Positions 1-8,033 of a stretch of 64,000 nucleotides of DNA are shown in pieces; the stretch's first letter is position 1; each line of letters begins with the position of its first letter. The stretch lies in assembly GCA_024226315.1 (NCBI GenBank), contig JAAELT010000286.1, positions 1-64,000 of the forward strand, in the 5' to 3' direction. This DNA is from a bacterium (lineage in GTDB: Bacteria > Acidobacteriota > Thermoanaerobaculia > Multivoradales > J023). The position numbers and the translations under genes are program-made. The notes under the pieces are model-generated. The model saw nothing but the letters and a program-made list of their open reading frames with translations, did not search any database and was not told the origin of the DNA.

Positions 1-1508
1 AGGTTGCGCAGGTTGAACACCAGGGGCGGCAGCTCCGCGCGGCTCTCGATCCACAGCTCCGCCGACTCGCCGCCCAACGTCCACAGGTCCGAGCCGATCG
101 CCTCGGATTGATCCGCCGGCGCCCACAGGCGGGCGCGGGAGCCGGCGTCGAGCCCGTGCAGCTCCACCTCGTGGAAGCCGGGCGTGCGCCCGAGCGCCGG
201 GTACTCGAACGGCAGCAGGGCGAAGGGGAAGTTGCGGGCGTGGGCCTGCATCGGCGCCCCGGGTACCGCGGAGCCGTAGGGCGTCAAGAGCAGGGTGCTG
301 GCCGACACGGCGCCGAGCACCGTGCCGCTGATGACGGCCGCCGCCGGCAGCCGGGTGAGCAGGAACAAGAACGCCGGGACGACGCCGACCAGGTGCGGGT
401 TGCCGATCTGCTCGCCGTGGGCGGCGGCCGGCTCGAGCACACTCTGCAAGACGGCGAGGGCGAGCAGGCTGGCGAACAGCACCCACTGCCGGGACGAGCG
501 CCTGGTGGCGACGGCGAAGAGGACGAGCACCGGAATCAGCCATGGGAAGTAGGGGAGAGCGCCGGCCCGCCGGCCCCAGAGCAGGAAGCCGAAGTCTTCC
601 AGCCAGTCGCCGAACGACCTGTGGGCGCCGTCATCCGTCGCCGCAATGGCCACGGCGCCGGTCTCGCCGGGCGTCCAGGGAGCCTCGAGCGGGCTCTCGA
701 CGACGAAGCTGGCGGTCGCCACGTCCGCCGCCGGGCGCTCTAGGAACACCTCGCCGGTCCAGGCGAGGGAGAGGCCGGCGACAGCCGCCAGGGTTGCGAC
801 GAAGCCGATCATCCAACTCACCACGGCGCGCCGCCCGGTGCCGCGCCGCCCGCTGGCGAGCAGGCCGGTCAGGACCGGCACCGCCAGCAGTGCCAGGGCG
901 GGCTCGTGGCCGATCGCCAGGGCCAGCGCCAGGCCCGAGAGCCAGGGACGGCCCGCGCTCCGTTGCCCGGAATCGCCGCCGCCTGGCGAGAAATACAGAC
1001 ACGCCGTCACCGTGGCCATGATGAAGATCTGCGGCTGCATGCGGAACAGGTAGGCGAACGCCGCGGAGAGGACGAAGAAGCCGGCGCTCGCCAGCAGCGC
1101 GACGCCGTCGCTGTTCCAGCGCCGCAAGTAGGCTGCCCCGAGGCCGATCGACAACACCAGCAGCAGCGCGTTGAGCGTCACCAGGCCGTTGGCGCCGAAG
1201 ACCGCCACGAAGGGCGCGGCGAACAGCGGGTAGGGCACCGGCCTTGCGTAGCGAACGCTTTGCCAGCCGTCCGCGCTGGCCAGCTCCAGCCGCGCTTCGG
1301 GGGTGAACGGGAACTGGTCGAACAGCCGGTGTGTCTCCCCCGCGTCGAGCCGCAAATCGCCGTCGCGGGCCAGGCTCGAGGCCATCAGGAACCACGTCGC
1401 CTCCTCGCCGAAGAGTTGCATCGGCAGCCCGGGCTTCTTCGGCGCCAGCGGCAGCAGCACCAGGAAGCAGGCCAGGCAGGCGAAGGCCAGGACGGCTGGA
1501 CGGCTCAT
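1..1508 (-). CDS. Polytopic membrane protein, GT-C glycosyltransferase-like (partial)
   Basis: The reading frame begins with ATG at 1508 and runs off the window at base 1, so the C-terminus is missing. About 500 residues are visible. An N-terminal hydrophobic helix follows MSRPAVLAF, then comes a soluble loop with a short acidic stretch (LDAGETHRLFDQFPFT), then many Leu/Ala-rich transmembrane segments, and a non-membrane C-terminal part. This arrangement is typical of GT-C type membrane glycosyltransferases or related envelope proteins, but no decisive catalytic motif was identified, so the specific function is unknown. It lies 13 nt downstream of the M29-like peptidase gene on the same strand and is probably co-transcribed with it. 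The track of overlapping frames in this GC-rich region is misleading; the hydrophobic frame is the credible one. Confidence 0.7.
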   Translation of the reverse strand, partial: MSRPAVLAFACLACFLVLLPLAPKKPGLPMQLFGEEATWFLMASSLARDGDLRLDAGETHRLFDQFPFTPEARLELASADGWQSVRYARPVPYPLFAAPFVAVFGANGLVTLNALLLVLSIGLGAAYLRRWNSDGVALLASAGFFVLSAAFAYLFRMQPQIFIMATVTACLYFSPGGGDSGQRSAGRPWLSGLALALAIGHEPALALLAVPVLTGLLASGRRGTGRRAVVSWMIGFVATLAAVAGLSLAWTGEVFLERPAADVATASFVVESPLEAPWTPGETGAVAIAATDDGAHRSFGDWLEDFGFLLWGRRAGALPYFPWLIPVLVLFAVATRRSSRQWVLFASLLALAVLQSVLEPAAAHGEQIGNPHLVGVVPAFLFLLTRLPAAAVISGTVLGAVSASTLLLTPYGSAVPGAPMQAHARNFPFALLPFEYPALGRTPGFHEVELHGLDAGSRARLWAPADQSEAIGSDLWTLGGESAELWIESRAELPPLVFNLRN

Positions 1509-1521
1509 TGCCGAGCGGGCC

Positions 1522-2673
1522 TCACACGGCGTAGCGCTGGTCGCGCATCACGGGCAGGGTGTCTCCCCCGGGCATCTCGAGGACCATGCTGCGGATCTGG
1601 ACCTTCGGCTGGGTCTCGGTCAGATAGACCCGGTCGATGTGCACGGCCTCCTCCGGCGAGCTGAACTGGTCGGGACCGACCTGGCCGCCGAAATGATCGC
1701 TGCGGCCGAAGGCGATGTGCAGCCCGAGCTTCTCGTCGAGCAGGGTCTCGCCGATCGGCGCCACGCCGAAGTCCGCCAGCACGCCCAGGCCGAGCTCGGC
1801 CATGTTGCCGTAGGCCGGCTCGCGGGCGAGGTACGCGGCTTGCTGGCGGCTGGCCGCGCCCTTGCTCTCCACCGCCACGGCGCGGTTGCCCTCGATGCGG
1901 AAGGTCACCACCTCGTCGCCCAGCTGGACCGGTAGGACACCGGCGGAGCGACTGTTGTCGCCGTTGATCTCACCCTCGTAGGGCACGATGTAGGCTTCGC
2001 CCGAGGGCAGGTTGCCGGCGGTCCCGGGCACTTTCACCACGCCGCTCGAAGCATGTGCCAAACGGTGTCTCAGGTCGAGCTCGAGCATCACCGCGCCGGC
2101 GTCGGTCTCGAAGCGGAAGTAGGCCGAGGACGCCCGGTCCAGCAGTGCCTTCATGCGCCGCACCCGGCGGTCGACCTCGAGATAGTCGAGCTTGAGGGCG
2201 TCCACCATGGCGGTGCTGAAGCCGGGCATGGTGGCGGCGCGGAAGCCGTACCTGGCGGCGGCGATCTTGAGCGGCGCGGTGGTCGAGAACTCGGTCGGCG
2301 CGATCAGGATGCTGTGCGCCGAGAACACCGACTCGAAGGGCTCGGCGGTGACCGTGTCGAAATACTCCGCGCTGGCGGGCAGCCGCTCGCCCCGGTGGGG
2401 CCAGGCGGCGGGCGGCAGATTGGCGTTGTTGAAGCCGACGCTCTGGTAGAGGTAGAAGTCCGTGCCGAACCCCAGCTCGGCACTCATTCCGTCGAGGCGC
2501 CGCGCCCAGTCCAGGGCCAGCTCGCGGCGTCGTTGCCAGTCCGGATTGTCATCCGAGCGGGTGGCGGGCAGGTCGGTCACGATGGCGATCCCGGTATCGG
2601 TCGCCAGCGGATGGAACACACGCCCGATCAGGGAGAGTAGCTCCCCGTCAGTGAGATTTGGATGCCGTGACAT
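1522..2673 (-). CDS. M29-like metallo-aminopeptidase
   Basis: The protein is 383 residues, starting at MSRHPNLTDGE. The C-terminal half carries the pattern of the aminopeptidase T / leucyl aminopeptidase (M29) family: NLPSGEAYIVPYEGEING, a central Glu-rich strand, then LHIAFGRSDHFGG and a final AVHIDRVYL. In this family the Glu, His and Asp residues of these segments bind two metal ions, and the enzyme removes N-terminal residues from peptides in the cytoplasm. Family membership is inferred from these motifs and from the length, which is close to the usual 370-410. The open frame extends further upstream, but the ATG at 2673 is preferred because a TAAGAT box sits 7 nt before it and the extra N-terminus looks non-coding. 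It precedes the membrane protein gene at 1508. Confidence 0.75.
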   Translation of the reverse strand: MSRHPNLTDGELLSLIGRVFHPLATDTGIAIVTDLPATRSDDNPDWQRRRELALDWARRLDGMSAELGFGTDFYLYQSVGFNNANLPPAAWPHRGERLPASAEYFDTVTAEPFESVFSAHSILIAPTEFSTTAPLKIAAARYGFRAATMPGFSTAMVDALKLDYLEVDRRVRRMKALLDRASSAYFRFETDAGAVMLELDLRHRLAHASSGVVKVPGTAGNLPSGEAYIVPYEGEINGDNSRSAGVLPVQLGDEVVTFRIEGNRAVAVESKGAASRQQAAYLAREPAYGNMAELGLGVLADFGVAPIGETLLDEKLGLHIAFGRSDHFGGQVGPDQFSSPEEAVHIDRVYLTETQPKVQIRSMVLEMPGGDTLPVMRDQRYAV

Positions 2674-2680
2674 GGCGGCG

Positions 2681-2686
2681 ATCTTA
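2681..2686 (-). promoter_or_regulatory. -10 box for leaderless M29 peptidase transcript
   Basis: TAAGAT on the minus strand ends 7 nt before the ATG at 2673. No Shine-Dalgarno sequence fits in the gap, so transcription would start at or next to the start codon. Inferred from position and similarity to TATAAT only. Confidence 0.45.
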
Positions 2687-2730
2687 GCAGTCCAGGATGG
2701 TGAAAATCCGCTGGCAGCGGCATCGCGAGA

Positions 2731-2736
2731 TACCAT
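2731..2736 (+). promoter_or_regulatory. -10 box for Nudix gene
   Basis: TACCAT lies 6 nt before the ATG at 2743, in the spacer between two divergent genes. The spacing suggests a leaderless mRNA. The match to TATAAT is four of six. Confidence 0.35.
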
Positions 2737-2742
2737 CGGCGG

Positions 2743-3372
2743 ATGGAGCATCTCCGCTTCGGTGACGCGCTGCGGTCCCAGCTGACCGCGAGGCTGGACT
2801 CCTTCGAGCCCCGGCGGCTGCCCCTGGAGGACCGGCGCCAGGCGGCGGTTGTGCTCGCCGTGGTGTCGGGCGACGGCGGCCAGGCCGCCGTGCTCCTCAC
2901 TCGTCGCTCGAAAGGCCTGCGCCGACACGGCGGTCAGTTCGCGCTGCCCGGCGGGCGGGTGGACGCGGGCGAGACGCTCGAACAGGCGGGCCTGCGCGAG
3001 CTCGACGAGGAGGTCGGTCTCGAGCTGGCGCCGTCGAGTCTGCTCGGCCGGCTCGACGACTACGTGACGCGGTCCGGCTTCCGCATCACCCCGCTGGTCG
3101 CCTGGGGCTCAGGCGCGGAGCTGACGCCCGATCCCGGGGAGGTGGCCAAGGTCTATCGCGTGCCGCTGGCCGACGCCGGCCGGCCGAAAGCGCTGAAAAC
3201 GACTCGCTTCTTCCCGTTCCAGCCGCCGCTGCCGGCCCTGAAGCTGAAGAGCGTCGGCACCTGGGTGTTCTGCCCGACGGCGGCGATCCTGCACCAGTTC
3301 GCAGAGCTCGCGGTTCACGGCCGGCACACGCCGGTCGCCGACTTCCCGCAGCCGGCCTTCGCCTGGCGCTGA
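2743..3372 (+). CDS. Nudix hydrolase, CoA pyrophosphatase (NudL) type
   Basis: The protein is 209 residues. It contains a perfect Nudix box, from G in GGRVDAGE through RELDEEVGL, which binds Mg2+ and the pyrophosphate of a nucleoside diphosphate-X substrate. Just before it is VLLTRRSKGLRRHGGQFALP, the segment that marks the CoA-pyrophosphatase branch, whose members split CoA and its derivatives into 4'-phosphopantetheine (or acyl form) and 3',5'-ADP. The length is normal for the branch. It is transcribed away from the M29-like peptidase with only 69 nt between the two starts, so the two promoters lie side by side. Substrate assignment is by motif only; other dinucleotide substrates are possible. 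Confidence 0.88.
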   Translation: MEHLRFGDALRSQLTARLDSFEPRRLPLEDRRQAAVVLAVVSGDGGQAAVLLTRRSKGLRRHGGQFALPGGRVDAGETLEQAGLRELDEEVGLELAPSSLLGRLDDYVTRSGFRITPLVAWGSGAELTPDPGEVAKVYRVPLADAGRPKALKTTRFFPFQPPLPALKLKSVGTWVFCPTAAILHQFAELAVHGRHTPVADFPQPAFAWR

Positions 3373-3406
3373 TCGACGGTCATGCCGAGCAGACCTGGCA
3401 CTGGCA

Positions 3407-3412
3407 TAGAAT
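3407..3412 (+). promoter_or_regulatory. -10 box for Yip1 protein gene
   Basis: TAGAAT lies 9 nt before the ATG at 3422, with no ribosome binding site in between, matching the leaderless pattern seen elsewhere in the window. Confidence 0.5.
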
Positions 3413-3421
3413 CATCTGAAC

Positions 3422-3961
3422 ATGGCCAGCTTCAGCGAGCGGATGATCGGGGCGGCGAAGCTCAGCGTCAGGACCTATGAAGAGGTCGAGGCGGATGCGC
3501 ACGCCTGGCGCCAGGCGATGGCCGTGGTGCTATTGTCGAGCCTGGCGGCCGGCATCGGCGAGACGTTGTCGATCTCGGTCGATTCCTCACCCCGGCTGAG
3601 CATCGGCGGCTTGCTGGCGTCGGTGGGCACGGCGCTCGTGGCCTGGATCCTGTGGGCGGGGCTGACCTACGTCCTCGGTACCAGGCTCCTGCCCGAGCCG
3701 CAGACACGGTCGGACATGGGGGAGCTGCTGCGCACCATGGGATTCGCTGCCACGCCGGGCATCCTCAGGTTTTTCGCCTTCCTGCCCTGGATCGGTTGGG
3801 TCATCTGGCTGGCCGCCTGGTTCTGGATGCTGGCGGCGGCGGTGATGGCCGTGCGCCAGGCGCTCGACTACCGGAGCACCGGCAGGGCGGTGGTGGTGTG
3901 CGCCGTCGGCTTCGTCGTCTGCCTGATGCTCCAGTTCCTGTTGATCTTCGGGCCCGGCTGA
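3422..3961 (+). CDS. Yip1-domain membrane protein
   Basis: The protein is 179 residues. A short amphipathic N-terminus (SFSERMIGAAKLSVRTYEEVE) is followed by about five hydrophobic segments: AMAVVLLSSLAAG, LLASVGTALVAWILWAGLTYV, the conserved-looking GFAATPGILRFFAFLPWIGWVIWL, an Ala-rich helix and a C-terminal VVVCAVGFVVCLMLQFLLI. The pattern of an opening cytoplasmic stretch and a loop ending in TMGFAATPG is characteristic of bacterial Yip1 family membrane proteins. Their role is not established. The gene stands alone between the Nudix gene and a convergent methyltransferase gene, whose stop is 40 nt away. Confidence 0.75.
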   Translation: MASFSERMIGAAKLSVRTYEEVEADAHAWRQAMAVVLLSSLAAGIGETLSISVDSSPRLSIGGLLASVGTALVAWILWAGLTYVLGTRLLPEPQTRSDMGELLRTMGFAATPGILRFFAFLPWIGWVIWLAAWFWMLAAAVMAVRQALDYRSTGRAVVVCAVGFVVCLMLQFLLIFGPG

Positions 3962-4001
3962 TCTACGGCGTTTCGTTCTCCGTCCGGTCGAACGTGCGCC
4001 G

Positions 4002-4676
4002 CTACTGCCGGCGGCCGATGAAGATGACGTGCCGGGCGCCCTTTCCTGGGCGCTCGCGCACGCGAACGGGCCGGGCGTCGAATCCCGCCCGCCGCATGAG
4101 TTGGGTGAAGCTCGGGTCGTCATAGGCCGACCACACGGCCAGGACGCCGCCCGGTCGCAGCGCGCGGTGGGAGCGCTCGAGGCCTCGGTGGTGGTAGAGA
4201 TGGCGGTTGCCGTGGAGGGTCATGGCGTCGGGGCCGTTGTCGACGTCGAGAAGGATCACGTCGAAGGCGCCGGGCGAGTCCTTCAACAGATAGCCGACGT
4301 CGACCTCCTCGACGCGCACTCGCGGGTCGGCCAGAGGTTGATGTGCCAGGTGGCCGAGAGGGCCGCGGTTCCATTCGACCACCGCCTGGAAGACTTCGGC
4401 CAGCACCACGACGGCTCGGCTGCGGCCGTCGAGCCGGTCGAGGGTGGCGCGCAGGGTGAAGCCCATGCCCAGGCCGCCGACCAGGACACGCGGCGCCGGG
4501 TGGTCGCCGAGAGCTTCGAGCGCCAGGCGCGCCATCTCCTCTTCCGAGCCGTGGGCGCGGCTGGTCATCAGGTCGTCGCCGTCGATCTGGATCAGGAAGG
4601 TGTCGCCGCGTTGGTAGAGAACCAACTCGCGACCGTCCTGGGTGACGACGCAGTCGAGGATGCGGCGGGGCTGCAT
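4002..4676 (-). CDS. Spermidine-synthase-like methyltransferase fold protein
   Basis: The protein is 224 residues, taken from the ATG at 4676 (MQPRRILDCVV). The frame is open further upstream but the extra 30 residues look non-coding. The N-terminal strands (VTQDGRELVLYQRGDTFLIQ) and the SAM/dcSAM-binding motif VLVGGLGMGFTLRATLD resemble the spermidine synthase fold, followed by VVVLAEVFQAVVEWNR, the acidic DVILLDVDNGPD and a C-terminal GGVLAVWSAYDDPSF. Proteins of this type include true spermidine synthases and uncharacterised relatives. Without the full polyamine-binding motif, the substrate cannot be named. A TATACT box at 4706-4701 on this strand may be its promoter. The gene converges on the Yip1 gene and diverges from VapBC. 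Confidence 0.72.
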   Translation of the reverse strand: MQPRRILDCVVTQDGRELVLYQRGDTFLIQIDGDDLMTSRAHGSEEEMARLALEALGDHPAPRVLVGGLGMGFTLRATLDRLDGRSRAVVVLAEVFQAVVEWNRGPLGHLAHQPLADPRVRVEEVDVGYLLKDSPGAFDVILLDVDNGPDAMTLHGNRHLYHHRGLERSHRALRPGGVLAVWSAYDDPSFTQLMRRAGFDARPVRVRERPGKGARHVIFIGRRQ

Positions 4677-4810
4677 GGCGGCGGCGCGAGACCGGCGCGC
4701 AGTATAGCGGCGCAGTCCGGCGCCAGCAACCGCGTCCACTTCCTGATTGACGGTAGAGCCCCGCACAGTTAGGCTGGTCTTACCTGGTTCTTACTCCCTG
4801 GAGCTCGCCA

Positions 4811-5059
4811 ATGACCACCCGACTCTCAACCAAGGGCCAACTGATCATCCCGAAGAAGATCCGCGACCGTCACGGCTGGCGTTCGGGTACCGAGCTGAAG
4901 ATCGAAGATCTCGGCGACTGCCTGATCGTTCGGCTGTCCGACGCTGCGCCGGAGACGACGTTGGACGAGCTCGTCGGCTGCACCGGCTACCAAGGGCCGT
5001 CTCGGACTCTCGGAGACATGGAAGCCGCGATCGCGGCGGGCGCACGCGAGAGCAGGTGA
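4811..5059 (+). CDS. vapB: AbrB-family antitoxin (VapB-like)
   Basis: The protein is 82 residues. Its N-terminus, MTTRLSTKGQLIIPKKIRD, is the classic AbrB/SpoVT swapped-hairpin DNA-binding motif (STKGQ...IPK.IR), followed by GWRSGTELKIEDLGDCLIV. In VapBC modules the antitoxin binds its own operator through this domain and blocks the toxin through its C-terminal tail, here LDELVGCTGYQGPSRTLGDMEAAI. Its stop overlaps the GTG start of the downstream toxin gene, so the two are translationally coupled. The pair presumably autoregulates. It sits immediately upstream of a run of decayed genes. Confidence 0.88.
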   Translation: MTTRLSTKGQLIIPKKIRDRHGWRSGTELKIEDLGDCLIVRLSDAAPETTLDELVGCTGYQGPSRTLGDMEAAIAAGARESR

Positions 5060-5454
5060 TCGCGCTCGACACTAATATCGTCGTCAGACTGCTGACCGCC
5101 GACGACCCGGACCAGTTGGAGATTGCGCGGCGCCTGGTGAAGGAGGCCGATGCTCTCTGGTTGTCGAAGACCGTGCTCCTCGAGACGGCCTGGGTTCTGC
5201 GCCACAGCTATGGTTTGAGCCGTGAGGTCATTCTACTGGCGTTCTGGAAGCTCCTCGGTTACCGTCAGCTGCAGATCGAGGATCGTGCCGCGGTCGCCCG
5301 CGCTCTCGAGTGGTACGCGGCCGGGCTCGATCTCGCCGACGCGCTGCACCTTGCATCCGGCGACGCGAGGTCTGCATTCGCCACCTTCGATCGAAAGCTC
5401 GCGCGGCTTGCGGGGAAGCTCGACGATGGTCCCGAGGTCCGGCTTCTTCAATGA
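5056..5454 (+). CDS. vapC: PIN-domain ribonuclease toxin (VapC-like)
   Basis: The protein is 132 residues with a GTG start whose last bases overlap the antitoxin stop (GTGA). The PIN-domain acidic residues are in place: D5 in IALDTNIVVRLL, E43 in LLETAWVL, D95 in DLADALHLA and D112 in FATFDRKL. These bind the metal ions needed for RNA cleavage; known VapC toxins cut tRNA or rRNA. All key residues are present and the length is normal, so the toxin appears intact. The stop overlaps the first ATG of the nitrilase remnant (5451), so the junction with the decayed block is immediate. The RNA target cannot be predicted. Confidence 0.88.
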   Translation: MIALDTNIVVRLLTADDPDQLEIARRLVKEADALWLSKTVLLETAWVLRHSYGLSREVILLAFWKLLGYRQLQIEDRAAVARALEWYAAGLDLADALHLASGDARSAFATFDRKLARLAGKLDDGPEVRLLQ

Positions 5455-5577
5455 GAGTCACTGTCTGCGAGCTGACTGACGATCCCTCGCGCTTCGAGGA
5501 GGATTGGGGCGCGCTGGCCGACCATACCCAGGCGCACGACGCACGACAAGCGCTACCTGCCGGACGAAAGAAGCCGA
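5451..5577 (+). pseudogene. Carbon-nitrogen hydrolase (nitrilase) remnant
   Basis: From the ATG at 5451 a frame reads MRVTVCELTDDPSRFEEDW followed by ALADHTQAH, which looks like the start of a nitrilase-superfamily amidohydrolase. Shortly afterwards, in another frame (from 5542), HDKRYLPDE appears, resembling the internal segment that carries the catalytic-lysine neighbourhood of some nitrilases. The middle and the whole C-terminal part, including the catalytic Cys, are absent, and the sequence passes directly into the NEW3-domain protein in a third frame. I read this as a ghost left by internal deletion. The family assignment rests on two short segments and is tentative. Confidence 0.45.
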
Positions 5578-6829
5578 GGTCAATTACCAGCAATCCATGC
5601 TGGCAGTGCTCTTCGAGCAGCAATACGTGGCGGTGATGTCGGCGGTCAAGTACCAGGCCGGCGACGGTCGCAAGCACGTGCGGCTGGGGATCGAGAACAC
5701 CTCGGGCGGCGGCGCCGAGCTCGATCACCTGATCGGGTTCGACGACGAGCTGTTCAGGGCGCTGCAGCCCGACGTGGTGCACGACGTCTACGTGTCGCTG
5801 GCCAACGAAGACGGCGCGATCATCTCCCAGCCCTACGAAGCCAAGCTCGAGGAGCTGCGCTACGGCCGGCCGGCCACCCTCGACTTCGGCCTGTTGCAAG
5901 AGGTCGACGCGGTCACCGTGCGCTTGACCTTCGGCAAGAGCGGGCAACGCTCGGTGAAGATCTTCCTGCAGAAGGACGCCACCGTCGACCGGGTGGTGGT
6001 GTAATCCGAGCAGTTCTCGCAGGAGGTCGAGCTCGGCGCTTCGGCGACGTTCGACCTGGCGCTCGAGCTGTTCAGCGGCCGCATCGACACCTACAAGCTC
6101 GAGGTCGTGGGCCTGCCGCGGCAGGTGCACCGTTACTTCACCGAGCCGGCCTCGGGCGCGCGACTCTCCCAGTTCAAGTTCACCGAGTCGACCAACACCC
6201 GCACCGCGGCGCTTGAGGTTTTCCTGCCCGACCGCGATAGCGAGCAGGTGCCGATCGACCGGCCGATCCCGTTCTGGGTGCTGGCGGTGCCGCGCGACCG
6301 CGCCGAGGCGGTCGGCGCGCTCAACGGCGCGCCCCACGATGTCGAGGAGATCGAAGCCCTGGGCGTTGGCTACACGCGCCTCGAGCTGGTGCCGCGCGGC
6401 GTCGGCAAGCTGCGCGTCAAGGCGCCGATCCTCTACTTCCAGACCGCCCCCGGCGAATCGGTGGAGGTGACCCTCGAGGTGGTCAACGAGGGCACCCGGC
6501 AGCTGGACGACGTCGAGCTGGCGGTCGATTCGCCGCTGCGCTGGCTCGAGGAGCTCGATCCGCCGTTGCTCGAGAGTCTGGGAATCGGCGAGGAGAGGCT
6601 GGTGCGTCTGCGGCTGCAGCCGCCGGCGGACGCCGCGGTCGGCAAGTACGAGACCCGGGTGCGTACCACCTCGTTTTCCGACAACCAGCCGATCGAGGCC
6701 GAGGACAAGACCGTCAGTGTCGAGGTGCAGCCCGAGGTGCGCCTGGCGCCGTCGTTGATTCTGATCCTGGCGTTGATCGGGCTGGTGCTTGGCATCGTGG
6801 TGTTCGGTGTGCGTTTGGCACGGCGGTAG
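5574..6829 (+). pseudogene. NEW3-domain membrane protein, N-truncated with in-frame stop
   Basis: One continuous frame runs from about 5574 to the stop at 6829 but is broken by TAA at 6002-6004. The parts before (VNYQQSMLAVLFEQQYVAVM ... FLQKDATVDRVVV) and after (SEQFSQEVELGASATFDLAL ...) belong together. The second part has a NEW3/NPCBM-associated-like beta domain (PGESVEVTLEVVNEG ... KYETRVRTTSFSDNQP) and ends with a transmembrane helix and a short basic tail (GVRLARR). No signal peptide is present; the N-terminus has been replaced by nitrilase remnant. Proteins of this shape sit upstream of ABC ATPase and permease genes, as here, and presumably form the extracytoplasmic partner. A CAA-to-TAA change would explain the stop. 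Probably non-functional. Confidence 0.7.
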
Positions 6830-6861
6830 GTGGGAGAGTGGAACCAGAACGAGGAGTCAGT

Positions 6862-7377
6862 ATGGAACTGGTCGATGATCGAGACGAGAATCGGGACAGC
6901 GAACGCGGCGAGCCCTTCCTGGAGGCGGTCGAGCTCACCAAGCGATACGAGGACGGTGTGCTGGCGCTCGACCGGGTGGGGCTGGAGCGGGCGGCGCACG
7001 GTAAGCGGCTCAAGGGCTTCTCCAAGGGCATGCGCCAGAAGTGCGCCCTGGCCATCGCCATCCTGCAGGACGCCCCGGCGATCCTGCTCGACGAGCCGAC
7101 CTCGGGTCTCGACCCCAAGGCCGGCCTGGAATTCATCCGCCTGCTCACCGACCTGCGCGACGAGGGCAAGGCGGTGCTGATGTCGACCCACGACATCTTC
7201 CGCGCCAAGCAGCTCGCCGACCGGGTGGGCATCATGAACAGCGGACGGCTGGTGACCGAGCGGTCGCGGGCCGAGCTCGAGGGCGAGGACCTGGAATCTC
7301 TCTACGTCGGCTACATGGCCGGCGGGGAGAGCGCCGGACCTGGCCCGGTGGACGAGGAAGCCGCATGTTCGGCCTGA
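6862..7377 (+). pseudogene. ABC transporter ATPase lacking the Walker A segment
   Basis: The frame from ATG 6862 (after a GAGGAG site) reads a normal ABC start, FLEAVELTKRYEDGVLALDRV, and then jumps to GLERAAHGKRLKGFSKGMRQK, which is the helical-subdomain and signature region. Walker B (AILLDEPTSGLDP), the D-loop and the switch His (MSTHDIF) follow normally. The P-loop GxxGxGK(S/T), the Q-loop and about 80-90 residues expected between these parts are missing, without loss of frame. An ATPase without a P-loop cannot bind ATP in the usual way, so this is treated as a deleted allele. It overlaps the permease start by 13 nt, the remnant of a normal operon arrangement. Confidence 0.8.
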
Positions 7378-8010
7378 TCGTCGGCAAGGAGCTGCGCGAG
7401 ATCCTCGGGACGCCGCGCTTCGCGGCCACCTTCACCATGGTCTCGGTGCTGATCCTGCTGGCTTTCTTCCTCGGAGGCCGCGGGTTCGAGCACGACCAGG
7501 TCCGCTACGAGGCCGCGGTGGCGGAGAACCTGCGGCAGGCCGTGCTGCTGGCGGCGCGCTCGGTGGAGGTGCCGTCGGTCGACGAGAGCCTGTCGCAGCT
7601 CGGACGGCTGCGCGCGCAGCTCTGGGGCCCTGGGGCTGGCGCGGACCTCGCCGCCGGCGGCGTTCTCGATCGCCGTCATGAGCCTGGCGGGGACCGCCCT
7701 GGACCTGCCGCGACACTACCTGGATCAGGCGAAGGCCTATCAGCAGGCCTTCGAGCGCTTCCAGAAAGAGAAGACCGGCGGCCGCAGCTCGGGCGGCATC
7801 CGCGTCGCCGTGCGTCTCGCCTCGGATGACGGCGAGGAGCCCGAGGAGATAGCAATCGACCCGCGCGAGCTGCCGGCCTTCGAGTACGCCGAGCCGGCGG
7901 TGGCGGAGGTGCTGCGGACCTCGGCGTTCGACCTCGGCCTGCTGGCGTTCTACAACCTGCTGTTCTTCGCCGGCGCCTTCACCGCCTTCCTGCGCTACGA
8001 CGTGAGGTGA
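7365..8010 (+). pseudogene. ABC permease with two internal deletions and a frameshift
   Basis: From ATG 7365 the frame begins MFGLIVGKELREILGTPRF and a first membrane helix, then runs into AVLLAARSVEVPSVDE, which in related permeases lies several hundred residues further on. Near 7624-7632 the reading frame changes, and the C-terminal part (LGLARTSPPAAFSIAVMSLAG ... FLRYDVR) continues in the +1 frame to the stop at 8008-8010. The central membrane helices, and the segment where related permeases carry a GYDAIxGExExGTL-type motif, are missing. I infer one in-frame and one out-of-frame deletion. The ends are well preserved, so the event looks recent. No intact product is expected. Confidence 0.72.
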
Positions 8011-8033
8011 ACAGTTCCTGGAGGTGAGGAGAG

